22,757 nucleotides of DNA from Collybiopsis luxurians FD-317 M1 (Eukaryota > Basidiomycota > Agaricomycetes > Agaricales > Omphalotaceae), in the NCBI GenBank assembly GCA_000827265.1, contig KN834914.1, positions 1 to 22,757 on the forward strand. Direction: 5' to 3'. Below are positions 1 through 9,900 of the stretch, piece by piece; position 1 is the first letter of the stretch, and every line of letters starts with the position of its first letter. The translations under genes were made by a program, and so were the position numbers. The notes under the pieces were generated by a model, which had not been told where the DNA came from, did not search any database, and saw only the letters and a list, made by a program, of their open reading frames with translations.

Positions 1-285
1 AGTCCACTAGGCGTCACGTCAAGAATCAAGAAAAGAGTATATATGAGAGTACAGGAGAAAAGACGAGATTGAAGCTGAAGAACAACTATTAAAACTACAA
101 GTATTTATACTGTTCAGAAAAATAATTACTATACGATTATTGTTAAAGGGTTTACGAGTGTAAGTGCTATAATTGTTATGAAACGATTCCCGATCATAAT
201 ACATACGTCTTCCTTATTGTAAACTTGTTGTTAATAATAAGTGATCCGATCATTAAATAATAACCGAAACAATGGTAAGAACCGA
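1..285 (-). repeat. LTR copy (gypsy family), reverse orientation, cut by window edge
   Basis: The reverse complement of this stretch aligns by eye along its length with 4,015-4,323. Shared blocks include the sequence around GTGACGCCTAGTG, the run ACAGGAGAAAAGAC, CTACAAGTATTTAT, and the ACCATTG near the LTR 5' end. Divergence is considerable, with several small indels. The two copies are inverted relative to each other, so they are not the two ends of one standard element. The outer end (expected ...CTAGCA) lies just outside the window. There is no coding content; antisense short ORFs here are incidental. Confidence 0.75.
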
Positions 286-520
286 AAGAATGGAAAGAAA
301 AAGAAAATGAAAATGATTTCGTAACACCGGTATGCCCGAAGATAGCGATGGACCCATCGTCGGATGGTGGTTCCGTACGATTTGGTGGGCCTGGGCCTCG
401 AAATGTATAGGATGAGTAAATACAGCTGTTGAAATCTCGAGTGGGCAAAACTTTTTGCAAACGGCTGTATATTTAGAGTTATTTCAAGGAAGCATATTAA
501 GCAAAAACCCTATGAGCTCT

Positions 521-1030
521 GTTCAAACAAGGCCTCAAAAAGGCCACAAATGGTTCAACGGTTCAAACCATTCCTTGGATCTTCAATATCAACAACATTA
601 CAAAAGATTAGATTATTTACAATAAGCCGATGCCAAATTATGTACGATGTCCACTTAAAAACAGCTGTTCAAACTGTTTGAACTCGTTTACGAGGTAAAT
701 GATCAATCAAATGTAGCAGGACTTGACCAGCCATTCAAATGGTTCAAACAGTTCAAAACGAAAATTAGACACAGCATAATTACTACAAACAAGCTGTTTC
801 GATTAGTTCTAACGGTTCAAACCATTCCAAAATCGCACCAAACATCCGGCCCTCGCCCTCGAAAAAGGTTTGAACCGTTTAAACACTGTTCAGGCGCAAC
901 CACAAATGACAGCGCATAAACCGTTTAAACCGTTCTGAATCTGATTAGAGAGCCAAAAATCCGATCAAGTATCTGGCCAAAAAGAAGGCCCTCGGAAATG
1001 GCTCGAATCGTTTAAACACAGTTCAGGCCC
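521..1030. repeat. left subterminal cluster of GTTCAAAC/GTTTGAAC palindromes
   Basis: Sites lie at about 521, 552-569, 667-683 (perfect: GTTCAAACTGTTTGAAC), 741-757, 806-825, 867-884, 917-934 and 1,001-1,018. Most are 17-18 nt with an 8-nt arm, a 1-2 nt centre and one or two changes. AAACGG-like half sites recur. The density is far above anything else in the window. Confidence 0.8.
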
Positions 1031-1039
1031 GGCCAAAAA

Positions 1040-1580
1040 TTGACGGGGCGCATGAACCACTCACCTCATTACAGTAAATTCCATTCAACCCATCGATATT
1101 TACCAATAAACCATGGTGTTCCTGCTTTCAAATCAAATAGCGATTCAAACACGTTAACGACTCACTGGGACGAACTGGGTACTACCGATTGGGATATATT
1201 AATCTACACTCTCAAGTCTGCGATTGAGTACTCTATTTAGACAGTTCCATGCACAAAAATGTACGAAACTTACTAGGGTCTCCATGTCTCCGTCATAATG
1301 AACTCCAATCCAATAAGATGCACATTTCGACTGGTCCAGGGGACTGGTGGTAGGAATTTGCGCTAATAGGATTGAAGGCACGCTGCTCCAGGACGCCACA
1401 GTGCTCGGGAAAAGCACCAAGTTAATGGCGATAGTCGACTGCAGACGCTGACAGAGAGAGGCGTTACCAACTCAGGAGCAAAACCTGGCTGGGAGTATGT
1501 CGTGGTACCAGTTTCCCCCCCTAAACTTCGTCTACCCATGTAAGATATTTAATATATACAATTTGTACATTCAATTCCTG
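1040..1580. other. internal unique segment of the palindrome-packed element
   Basis: About 540 bp without the palindromes. Short open frames exist on both strands (plus 1,040-1,240; minus 1,199-1,420), but neither resembles a transposase or any family I recognise. It may be a captured host fragment or simply the non-coding core of a deletion derivative. Confidence 0.4.
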
Positions 1581-1595
1581 ATGGAACTTAAACGT

Positions 1596-1985
1596 GTTCA
1601 AACTGTTTGAACCGAGGTGCGTAATTTCGCCTCTTCTCAGTTCTTAAACAGGTTCAAACCATTTGAACTTTTGCATCGTGTCTAAACTTACTCGACCACA
1701 TTTACATCTTCCCTCTTTAACACAGTTTAAACTGTTTGAACCGCTCTTTGTTTTCACATCTAGTTGTCAAACCTCAATGATGTTAGACCTGTTTGAACAG
1801 TTTAAACGATTTAAACAGAGGGTACAGTCGCCTTTTTTTGTTGATATAAAGTGTTAGTTTGGCTATTAATCTGTATTAGATTTAATGGTAGTATGTAGAT
1901 CATATTTTGGGTCTACATGTGTGTACAGGGTGTCGTTTGAACCGTTGAACCAAATATGGCCTTTTTTATTGTTTGTTCAAACGAA
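1596..1985. repeat. right subterminal cluster of the same palindromes
   Basis: Sites lie at 1,596-1,612 (perfect), 1,652-1,668 (one mismatch), 1,725-1,741, 1,791-1,807, about 1,935-1,951 and 1,971-1,986. The sequence type matches the left cluster, so the motif is symmetric about the element's centre. Confidence 0.8.
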
Positions 1986-2008
1986 CGTCATGGTTTTTAT
2001 TATTAAGC

Positions 2009-2301
2009 GAAGATAAATGACGAAGCATGGTAACTAAGGCTTCACCATCATTAGAGCCCATCGAGAGGGAGATAAGATGTGGAAACGATCAGATGTTCTA
2101 CATGCATCTTTTGCTCAGACTCGATCTCCCTTCTTGCACTGGCATTTTAGCAGTGGTCAAACTCAGTGCGCAATTTGACACAGTATAAGATATGGGATTC
2201 GATCCCAACTATCTCCTCGGATATAATCGGAGTGAGAGAAAGCGGCTGCAAGAGTCTAGACACCTTTTCTCTCCTGCCACTTGCTTGCTCGGTTTCCGCC
2301 C
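2009..2301 (+). repeat. third copy of the ACH1-locus 5' flank, truncated
   Basis: Aligns by eye with 17,790-18,090: gcttcaccatcat, tctacatg(c/t)atcttttgctc, tctcccttcttgca, aaactcagtgcgcaatttga, atctcctcggatataatcgg and cttgctcgg all recur in order. The part left of the palindrome element (about 465-502) belongs to the same copy. It stops at about 2,302, where gypsy reverse transcriptase sequence begins in the same reading frame by chance. No acetyl-CoA hydrolase exons remain here. Confidence 0.75.
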
Positions 2302-4014
2302 TCCTTTAAAAGGCACTAAAGTATTCTCAAAAATGGATATTCAATGGGGATACAATAACATTCAAATAAAAGAGGGTGACAAATAGAAAGCAGCTTTTAG
2401 AACCAATCATGGACTTTTTGAACTGACAGTTATATTTTTTGGACTTACAAATTCCCCAGCAACATTCCAGGCTTTTATGAACCATATATTAAAGCCTCTA
2501 ATCAATGAAGGACATGTTATTGTATATGAAATTCTTGTGTTCAATGATGACATCAAAGAACACCAATGTATTATTCATAAAGTACTCAAAATTCTCAAAG
2601 AAAACAAATTATATCTTAAACCAGAGAAATGTACCTTTGAGTCTTCACATGTTGATTACTTAGGAATTATTGTCCAAATGGATCCAAAGAAAGTGGAAGC
2701 TATAACAAAATGGCCTACTCCAGAAAAGAAATGAGACATACAATTGTTTTTAGGCTTTTGTAACTTTTTCCAATGATTTATCAGAGGGTTGTGAAGTCAC
2801 TCATCCATTGAGTCATCTAACAGGAAATTCAGAATGGTCATGGGGATTGCAGAACAGCAATCATTTGAAACACTTAAATCATGAATTGCTGAAGACATCA
2901 CATTATTGATTCCATGAGATAATGGAAAATTCTGTGTAGAAGCTGATTCATCTGATTTTGCTAATGGTGCTGTCTTATTGCAACAAATAGATGGTAAATG
3001 GTATCCAGTAGCTTTTAGATCTAGATCTCTTAATGAAGTTGAATGAAACTATGAGATCTGTAACAAAGAAATGATGGCTATTATGGATTCATTGGATGAA
3101 TGGCATTAGTATCTACTGGAGCACAACATACTGTGGAAATTTGGACAGATCATCAGAATTTTCAGTATTTTCAAAAACCACAGAAGTTTAATCATCAACA
3201 AGCACACTGGGTTACAGAATTATCTGAATATTCTTTTGAATTATATCATAGACTGGGCAAATCTATGGACAAAGCAGATGCCCTGTCGCAGATGACACAT
3301 CTTGAGACAGGGGTAAATAACAATAAAGATATTGTTTTGCTTAAACCAGAACTGTTTATCCAAGCACTACAATTAGGAAATCCCAAAGATAACCTGATTA
3401 ATGAAATTCAAAAGAACATCCAAACAGTAGATGGACTGGACTTTTGAGGATGACATGTTTTATTGGAAAAACTGGATTTATGTACCTAGTTGAAACCAAG
3501 AATTACAAGGAAAAGTCATAAAAGTACACCATGATTTAATTCTTGCTGGACATCCAGGACAATATAAAACATGGGAACTTGTAACTTGTACTTATTGGTG
3601 GCACAGTATAAACAGAGATATAGCTTGATATGTGAAAGGATGCAAGAAATGTCAGGCTAAAAAAGTACATAGGACAAAACCAGTCCAATCACTTAAACTG
3701 CATGACATACTGTTGGAACCATGGGACACTATTGGAACAGATCTTATTGGAGAATTACTGGAATCTGGATATAATGCTATTGCTGTAGTCACAGACAAAT
3801 TTATGAAATGACTTAGACTTTTCCAACCAGTATGAGTCTTACATCAGAAGGCATGGCTAAATATATCGAGACAAGATTTTTCCAATTCAGATTACCATGA
3901 AAGATCATCCATGATAGAGGACCACAGTACCATTCCCATTTCATGAAGGAATTATATCAAATATTGGGCATAGAGGCAAATTACACCACAGCATATCATC
4001 CAAGAACCAATGGA
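2302..4014 (+). pseudogene. decayed Ty3/gypsy pol fragment (RT, RNase H, integrase)
   Basis: Reading across frames gives ordered Ty3/gypsy pol domains: reverse transcriptase from about 2,305 (LKGTKVFSKMDI, AAFRTNHGLFEL, FFGLTNSPATFQ), RNase H about 2,935-3,290 (FCVEADSSDFANGAVL, WTDHQNFQYF, ADALSQ), and integrase about 3,500-4,014 with an HHCC zinc region (HH, then CKKC) and core motifs IGTDLIGEL, IHDRGPQYHS and AYHPRTNG. The catalytic YLDD of the RT is gone: the sequence reads VIVYEILVF at about 2,517-2,543. There are in-frame stops at positions expected to hold W, R or Q, plus frameshifts. The 5' end (gag, protease, early RT) is missing, and the integrase runs directly into the LTR, so its C-terminus is deleted. 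It cannot be functional. Confidence 0.9.
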
Positions 4015-4323
4015 TGTCAGTTCTACCATTGTTTTGGATATTATGATCTAATGATTGGATCACTTATTACTTACAACAGGATTACAATAAGGAATACATA
4101 CATTCTTTGATTGGAGATTGTTTGATATTATTTATAGTACTTACATTGTTCTACCCTTGACAATAAGCATATAATATTTATTATTCCAAGACAGCATAAA
4201 TACTTGTAGTTTTAGTAGTTTATTCTTTAGCTTCAATCTTGTCTTTTCTCCTGTACTTTCTACTCATTACATTCTATATACCTTGTTTCTTTATTCTTGA
4301 TGTGACGCCTAGTGACTCTAGCA
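4015..4323 (+). repeat. 3' LTR of the gypsy element
   Basis: The stretch follows the broken integrase frame directly and is homologous to the inverted copy at 1-285. Proposed ends are TGTCAG... and ...CTCTAGCA, fitting the usual TG/CA LTR boundaries. The start coincides with the codon after TNG of the integrase, so the internal deletion ended at or within the LTR edge. Exact boundaries are inferred, not proven. Confidence 0.65.
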
Positions 4324-4845
4324 TCTATACTGAGGGCCTCTGTTGCTATATCTCAGTAGCTGAGTATACAGTTGCTGACAGAGAGTCCCTTTGAGAAAAT
4401 AAGAGTGCTAGAGAGTAAAAATAGCAATTGACAGAGCAAAAGTTTACATTGTATATAGATGGGAAAAAATCAAAAATGAGTGAAAGGATCAAGCAAGGAG
4501 GGTGAGGCAGTTTTCGGCACTCATAAACTGATAAATAACTATTTCATTGTATTATACACGTGTTTTACAGGCGTATCAAAGGATAGGGTTGCGCACATGG
4601 GTGCCATTGTGGGAAGGATAGGGTTGCACGCACACACGGCACCATTGCAGGAAAAGTGGCCCAGAATTCAGAGTGCTAATTTTTGCTTAGTAGATATTGG
4701 TTAATTAAGTGGGCATCTATACCAAGCTAATTTCATATATAGGATCAATGTTTCACTGGGATCCCCCAGCTCCTAAATTATGGTTTTTACTTGGTATTTG
4801 AGGCTTTGCCATCCTGTCTGATTTTTTCTTTTGTTGCTCTCAAGG
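4324..4845. other. intergenic, no gene seen
   Basis: AT-rich with scattered stops in all frames. The only structure is a short imperfect direct repeat near 4,575-4,660: aaggatagggttgc twice, each followed by a ggtgccattg / ggcaccattg block. Confidence 0.4.
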
Positions 4846-5560
4846 CCATTATTTCGGCTTGATGACCTCTGCCTGAACCTTATACAAGGGGCTGTCAGTA
4901 TTGCAGAAGCTCAAATCAGCAGGTATAAGGGTATCCATGAGAATATCCCTGTTTGGGACCCTATTTGTATGCAGCGCCAAAAGCTGCCATAAGAAGTGGC
5001 GGCTTTTATTTGACTTATATGCGAATTATGTGAACTGTGATGCTGATAATGGTGTATAACCTGCAGCTTATCTGAGAGTTGTCATTATATTTACTTCTAA
5101 TCTCTTGAAATTAGACAAAGAGGTATCTTTTGACCAATTCTCAAAACATCGTAAGGTCACCTAAAAGAGCTATTCCCATCGATGCCCTTGTACCTGTTGA
5201 TTTTAGCAATTGCAATACTGGCACCCCCCTGACCTTATATCAGTAAATACTCTTAATCTCTGCAGTTGCTATCAACTATCAACTGCACATGGCGACCCTG
5301 ATTTTGCAGACCACACTACATATTTTGTACATAATTACACTAGACCTGTACCTAAGACCATTTATGTCTCAAAGGATCAGGTCCTAACAGTAGTGTTCTT
5401 CCAGAATGACTGTGAGTCAGATGGACTGAACTGAATTTCCAAAGTATCATACATTATCTAAAACATGAGCCATTGTGGCATTAAGGACAATTCCTCATGA
5501 GGCATTTTTATTCCAGCCTTGTCAGTGTTATCATTTAAACAAAATTGAAACACAATTCTA
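4846..5560 (+). pseudogene. decayed coding sequence, family not recognised
   Basis: Protein-like sequence continues on the plus strand over about 700 bp with frame changes and stops: from about 4,846 (LFRLDDLCLNLIQGAVSIAE ... IPVWDPICMQRQKLP-stop), then another frame from about 5,020 (PAAYLRVVIIFTSNLLKLDK ... SKHRKVT-stop), then 5,207-5,560 (YWHPPD, HGDPDFADHTTYFVHNYTRP, VFFQNDCESDGLN-stop-ISKV). Several stops (TGA, TAA) sit where W or Q/R codons would be one transition away, as in the neighbouring gypsy remnant. Amino-acid composition looks genuinely coding, but I cannot name the family; it may be another mobile-element protein. Start and end are approximate. From 5,561 to 5,791 I see nothing further. 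Confidence 0.45.
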
Positions 5561-5791
5561 AAACTCATTTGAACCTGAGACTTTTAATACATCCTTTGTA
5601 AGTATCCACCTATGGGCCACCATTAGTATCATAACCAGTAATGTGACCAGTTCTGGGGTTAGGATGCCCAAGATTTATGTTTGAGACAGGCAAGACATTC
5701 CCAGCAGCAGCTAAATTCATGTCCAATTTTGAACTGCACATTTGAGCTTTTCATTGTGTAAATGGCTATCACAATGCCCCAAAACGATGAG

Positions 5792-7808
5792 TTACACAGT
5801 AGAAGAATACCATTGCGCTACACTCACCTCTATGAGGTAAATCCCTCCCGAAGTGTAATGTGGAAAACTGTTCGCAGTTGAATCAGCATGAGTGGGACCT
5901 GTGAATCCAATGCTATTCAATCTGTCATCCGCTTCTGTGGAAATCCAAGGAGGGACATTCAGGGTGATGTGATCATGACTGGTACCAAAACCAGTTTGTT
6001 CATTGTCAATGACATGACCTGCAATCAGTTTCTGGGTGTTGAGGGTACACATGAATGATACGGCAAAGGCTTAACAGGTGAGATTGGAAATTGTTAATTG
6101 ATTGAACATCCCTGAGACAATACATGCTTACCTTTCATGAGGATGGAGTATGGGGCTATAAAGTCAAATGTGTTGGGCCTCACAGCGAACTAGGAATGAT
6201 ACGCAATTTTTGAACATCACTTCAAAAAAGGTTTAATAGGCCCATACAAAGATAACTGCCAAAATGCTCAAAGTACTGGGTACCAAAAAAAGGGTCGTAA
6301 GTAATGGACAATACAAGGAGACAGACAATTTACCTTGTCAGTGCCCCAGAATGTATTGCGTATCGAACCAAGCTTCTGACCAATGAATCAGGTCTGGAAA
6401 AGACCGATCAATGAATGGATCCAAGAATTACAGCTTCAACCAACCTACCTTGCATAACCAGTGCGCATTTTACGAAGATAAAACATTAGAGCAATGGCCG
6501 CAAGTATGTCTGCCAATGCTCCTGCACCCAGAGCCACCGACCCTTGCACCTGATCGTGAAGCGTGCACGAGTCAGGAATAAGTAACTGGTAGTTACTGTC
6601 CTTACCTTCAGGGTTGAAAGATCTAGAATGCTTTCAAGCCGGTATCTGGATTTGAGATAAACATTTGACTCAGCCTTCAGGCTAATGATGTGGCAAGAGA
6701 CAGTAAATTTACGCTTCAACAAGACAAGCTAAACACAATGCTGAATCCTTGTCAGTACAGTAATGCAGACCGTGGAGAAACATTGTAAGCATACAAAACT
6801 GGAACATAATGACAATGGCCTGCAAATATAGAGAACGCCACAATAAAGAGTGGAATGGCAGGCAGTCAGTCCCTTTATATAGAAATAATCAAAAAGGCTT
6901 ACAAGGACAACAGTAATAGAAAGATTGTGGTGGCTGACTTGAACTGCAGCTAAGCAAAGTTTGGAGAAATGTCTGAACAGATCAAATACATACTTCTCCA
7001 GATTCGTAACACGAAACAACTGTTGACTTTAATCAAACTTGAGTAAATATTCCAGAATACATTTCGCACAATTTGATAACAGTATTAGATATATTCTAAA
7101 AAAGGCATGGGTCAGTTTTGAGAGTAGCGGCAGGAGAGTTCAAATAAATAGTAAATCGAAACCCCGATTTTTTCGGTGGCATAATAAAAGCAACATGAAT
7201 GATATTCCTAAACTTACAGCAACCAAGCCTGCTGTCTTGAAGGTCAAATCTTTTCAGCTATATGTGCAAAGCTAGCTTGTATCATGTAGGCTTACCACCA
7301 AAGACCAGAATATAGGATGTTCAATAATGGTGAGAAATTCCCCGAAAAGGCTTCCAGATGGAAGCAAGAAACAAAAGTTATGGTCAGAGAGATTTTTTTG
7401 AAGGTAAAAAAACAAGGTAAAGAACTAACGACACGGTGTAGTGATGTAAAGCATGAGAAAACAATGCCACCTGCAGAGTTTCCAGAGTCCTGTTGAGGTT
7501 CAATAAGACATGGCCTACGAGTTCATATATCAAGCGATTGGTACCAAATTATTCCAACCTGTCAATATGAGAGCTAGGTATGGATCAGTAATCATTGAAG
7601 ATAAGAAACGCACTACTATCTTCAGGGCAAAAGGATCAATAGTATACTGCTGGTAATAGTTTGCTACTTGTGCAGTCAAGATACCTAAAATCGCACAGGA
7701 GATGCTGTAGCCAATAAATACAACACCAAAGGTGTCATTCAGTGAAGTTCCCAAAGGAGGAGAAGCAGTTATGGGACATGCACTGCTTGTCTGGTTGACA
7801 AAGGTCAT
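5792..7808 (-). CDS. DUF6534-type multi-pass membrane protein, multi-exon
   Basis: Function unknown; the family is typical of basidiomycete integral membrane proteins with about seven helices. Exons read on the minus strand: 7,614-7,808 (MTFVNQ start; SLNDTFGVVFIGYSISCAIL is helix 1), 7,430-7,489 (TLETLQVALFSHALHHYTV), 7,296-7,350, a small exon near 7,220, 6,994-7,019 (CFVLRIWR), 6,903-6,943, about 6,760-6,819 (AIVIMFQFCMLTMF), about 6,606-6,681, 6,449-6,549 (DUF6534 core: ALGAGALADILAAIALMFYL then RTGYAR), 6,334-6,393 (SLVRSLVRYAIHSGALT), 6,132-6,189, and 5,792-6,069 (LNTQKLIAGHVIDNEQTGFG, hydrophilic tail). Most introns are 50-80 nt with good GT/AG ends. Phase does not close at a few junctions (near 7,490-7,613, 7,220 and 6,190-6,255), so either I mis-set sites or small indels exist. 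An upstream in-frame ATG (7,850) would add 14 residues. A GTGAGT near 5,816 could begin a further intron. Confidence 0.72.
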
Positions 7809-7859
7809 GTTAGAGAGATAGATGGAGCCAGAGCGGTGGGGGACAAACATACCATGGGA

Positions 7860-8250
7860 GCACTAGCTTTTTAAGAAAAATATTCAAAGGATGATAAAGG
7901 TGTTAAAATGATATTGACATTTGCGGGTATCATTGTGGATCATCTGATCAATACACATACATCATTTCATATTTGTATATAGTCAATTACTCATTACATC
8001 AGATATTACAACTCTCTCATAGCTACAATTATGCTATTTGCTAGTATTATTAATGTATGTCACATAGCATACTGCTTACAGGCTGTACTATGATCTAGGG
8101 TTCATTATGCTTTGATATCTTTACATATACATGTTTTAGGATATGATATATGTTGTTATAGGGTTTGGTAGCTTTAGTATAAATACTGTAGCTCAACTCA
8201 TATTACAGACAATTCACATAGTTCTTCTAACTACTTGAATACTTGCTTCG
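7860..8250. other. AT-rich intergenic, possible LTR remnant
   Basis: No coding sequence. A TATAAATA at 8,178-8,185 in the context agtataaatactg also occurs in the solo LTR (13,199-13,206), and actacttgaata near 8,231 recalls aaatacttgaat near 13,330. This suggests an eroded 3' part of a related LTR abutting the 5' part that starts at 8,251. Upstream of 7,850 this stretch would also hold the DUF6534 gene promoter; no clear TATA box in the right position was found. Confidence 0.35.
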
Positions 8251-8447
8251 TGTTAGGACCCTGTTTAATTTTTTACTTTGAACACCCCACTCAGTGATGA
8301 ACAACTGTCTAATATTTTGGTAGCATCATTTTTTGTCCCTTGCATTTAACTAACCATATTCATACTAGCACTTAAATCATTCGAGCGGCAGTACATAAGA
8401 TCGCAGTGATTCCGCAGCAGACCTTAGCTGTGCTACACAGCAACTAT
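8251..8447 (+). repeat. LTR fragment (5' part), same family as the 12.7-kb solo LTR
   Basis: Starts TGTTAGGACCCTG and matches 12,670-13,026: actttgaacaccccactcagtga, ggtagcatcattttttgt, gagcggcagtacag/taagatc, and gccgcagcagaccttagctg. Similarity is lost after about 8,447 (gcaactat). It holds the uninterrupted sequence cta-ATA-ttttgg (ATA at 8,312-8,314), the empty site of the MITE at 12,733-12,892. Confidence 0.8.
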
Positions 8448-9129
8448 CAGATATGTCTCGGGCCGCATGACGTCCAATCAGGGCCTGCCCGCACTCATTA
8501 TCGAGCCCACCTGCGCACTTTTCGGGTCCCGCCTGCGGGCCAATTCATTTAACTGGTGTGGTTGACATATCAATACTGTGAATACTTATATTGCTCTTGC
8601 GACCGAATTTTGATGCAGCTGGAGAAATTATGTGGCTACAGTTGATTTGGGTGGTTACTATGCCAGGGGCTAATCTTGATGATCTTCTCCTGAGGGCAGG
8701 TCGGAGCAACCAATTAGAGAGAAAGAGTACATCAGATTGGTTTTAAAGAAACTGCGGCGGAATTGAAGAACGAGAGTACCGAAGGGGAAGGGTGACATGT
8801 ATATATGGTCATGGAAAGCTTCAGAGCTTAAATGCAGGAGAACAATCTTTCAGGAAAGCTACTTCGGGGCATCAGTCTATCCCTGACAGCATTATGGAGC
8901 TACACTTAACCTTTGACACCGTATATAATTTCAACATTCCATTATAAGCTAACGAAGTAATGATGCTGCTGCCAATGCTTTGATAGCAAGATAAGAATGC
9001 TACCGTCAGTGATACTTCGATTGAGTCCTAACTTGCAGAATTGAAATGCTACCGCAAAAACAAAAGAATAGAGCGGTTATGAAAAACTGAATGAGCCGAT
9101 CGGCTGCTGAACGGACCCTGGAGAAACAT
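8448..9129. other. intergenic with a GC-rich patch
   Basis: No gene recognised. A GC-rich patch at about 8,460-8,545 (gggccgcatgacg ... gcctgcgggcc) stands out from AT-rich surroundings. The rest (8,550-9,129) has stops in every frame and no repeat that I can define. Confidence 0.4.
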
Positions 9130-9678
9130 GTTGGTTGCAGAATTTAAATCCAGTTCAATGGTTATTGCATCGCTGGGCAGATTTGAAGTAGCAATATTTG
9201 GGAGCTAAATCTCTGGCAATAATATGCTGGAGCTTGGTGTGAATGAGAGCTCTAATATGATGATCCTGTTACTGGTTCACTGCACCCCTGCAGAATTGTG
9301 CTGTAGGTTTTGGAATTGTTGGCTGCAGCACTAAAGTCCAGCTAAGTTGTGAATAAATTCCTCATTGAATAAGTATGAAGAATCTCCGGACATTGTCAAA
9401 ATGTTAGCTGCAGCCTGGGAATCCCAAGGGAATCCAGTCAACAGGTCACTGGACCCCTGAAGAAATATGCTATAGCTTAGCTTCAAGATCCAAAGCCGCA
9501 GCATTGTGAGATTCGACTCAAATCTTAGGGACTAGACCTTCGAAATCATATGTTATAGCTCTATCCAAACGTTATCTGCAGCCTCACTGGTATTTGAATC
9601 TAGTGAATTGAGGAATTCCTGCAAAATTAGACACATAGTACACACATTGAATAAATCGTCAGTCTATATCGTCGGATA

Positions 9679-9900
9679 CTATCCCATTTTGTTCAACTCG
9701 ACACACCTTGTGATTTGTGACACGACTGACGAAATTTTGATTTCGATAAATTTCCTTTTAAGTCAGCAATTTCGGCACTTAAGGCAGTCAAAACTGTAAT
9801 TTGAGGGCAATTTTTGCCTTTTCAGGTGTGGCGGGTCAAAAAATTTCGACATTTTCAGACCCTGTGACCTGCGACTGTCGAATTGAATGAAATGGGACAG
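9679..9900. mobile_element. 222-bp Tc1/mariner-like MITE with TA target duplication
   Basis: The left end CTATCCCATTTTGTTCAACT matches the reverse complement of the right end, CTGTCCCATTTCATTCAATT; pairing continues through TCGACA, giving a terminal inverted repeat of about 26 bp with four mismatches. TA dinucleotides flank both ends (9,677-9,678 and 9,901-9,902), as expected for Tc1/mariner-pogo targets. There is no coding capacity. It sits inside the degenerate repeat zone, so it is younger than the array's decay. Confidence 0.8.

Larger units (their letters stand above)
503..2000. mobile_element. 1.5-kb palindrome-packed non-coding insertion with 8-bp TSD
   Basis: The stretch is bounded by an exact 8-bp direct repeat TATTAAGC (495-502 and 2,001-2,008). 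Joining the flanks gives gcat-ATTAAGC-gaagat, which matches the paralogous sequence gcatatgaagcgaagat near 17,785 where no insertion exists. The ends are imperfectly inverted: the left starts AAAAACCCTATGAG and the right, read in reverse, is ATAAAAACCATGAC; a palindrome motif follows each end at a similar distance. Both subterminal thirds carry many copies of GTTYAAACnGTTTRAAC, while the middle lacks them. An 8-bp TSD with repeated subterminal motifs is the pattern of non-autonomous hAT-type elements, but the terminal bases are not a known hAT signature, so the superfamily is open. No transposase is visible. Confidence 0.72.

Noticed and set aside
2192..2386. 64-codon ORF running from the ACH1-locus flank into reverse transcriptase
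   Set aside because: It crosses the breakpoint at about 2,302 between two unrelated sequences and stops at a TAG inside the RT; a chance in-frame join, not a gene.
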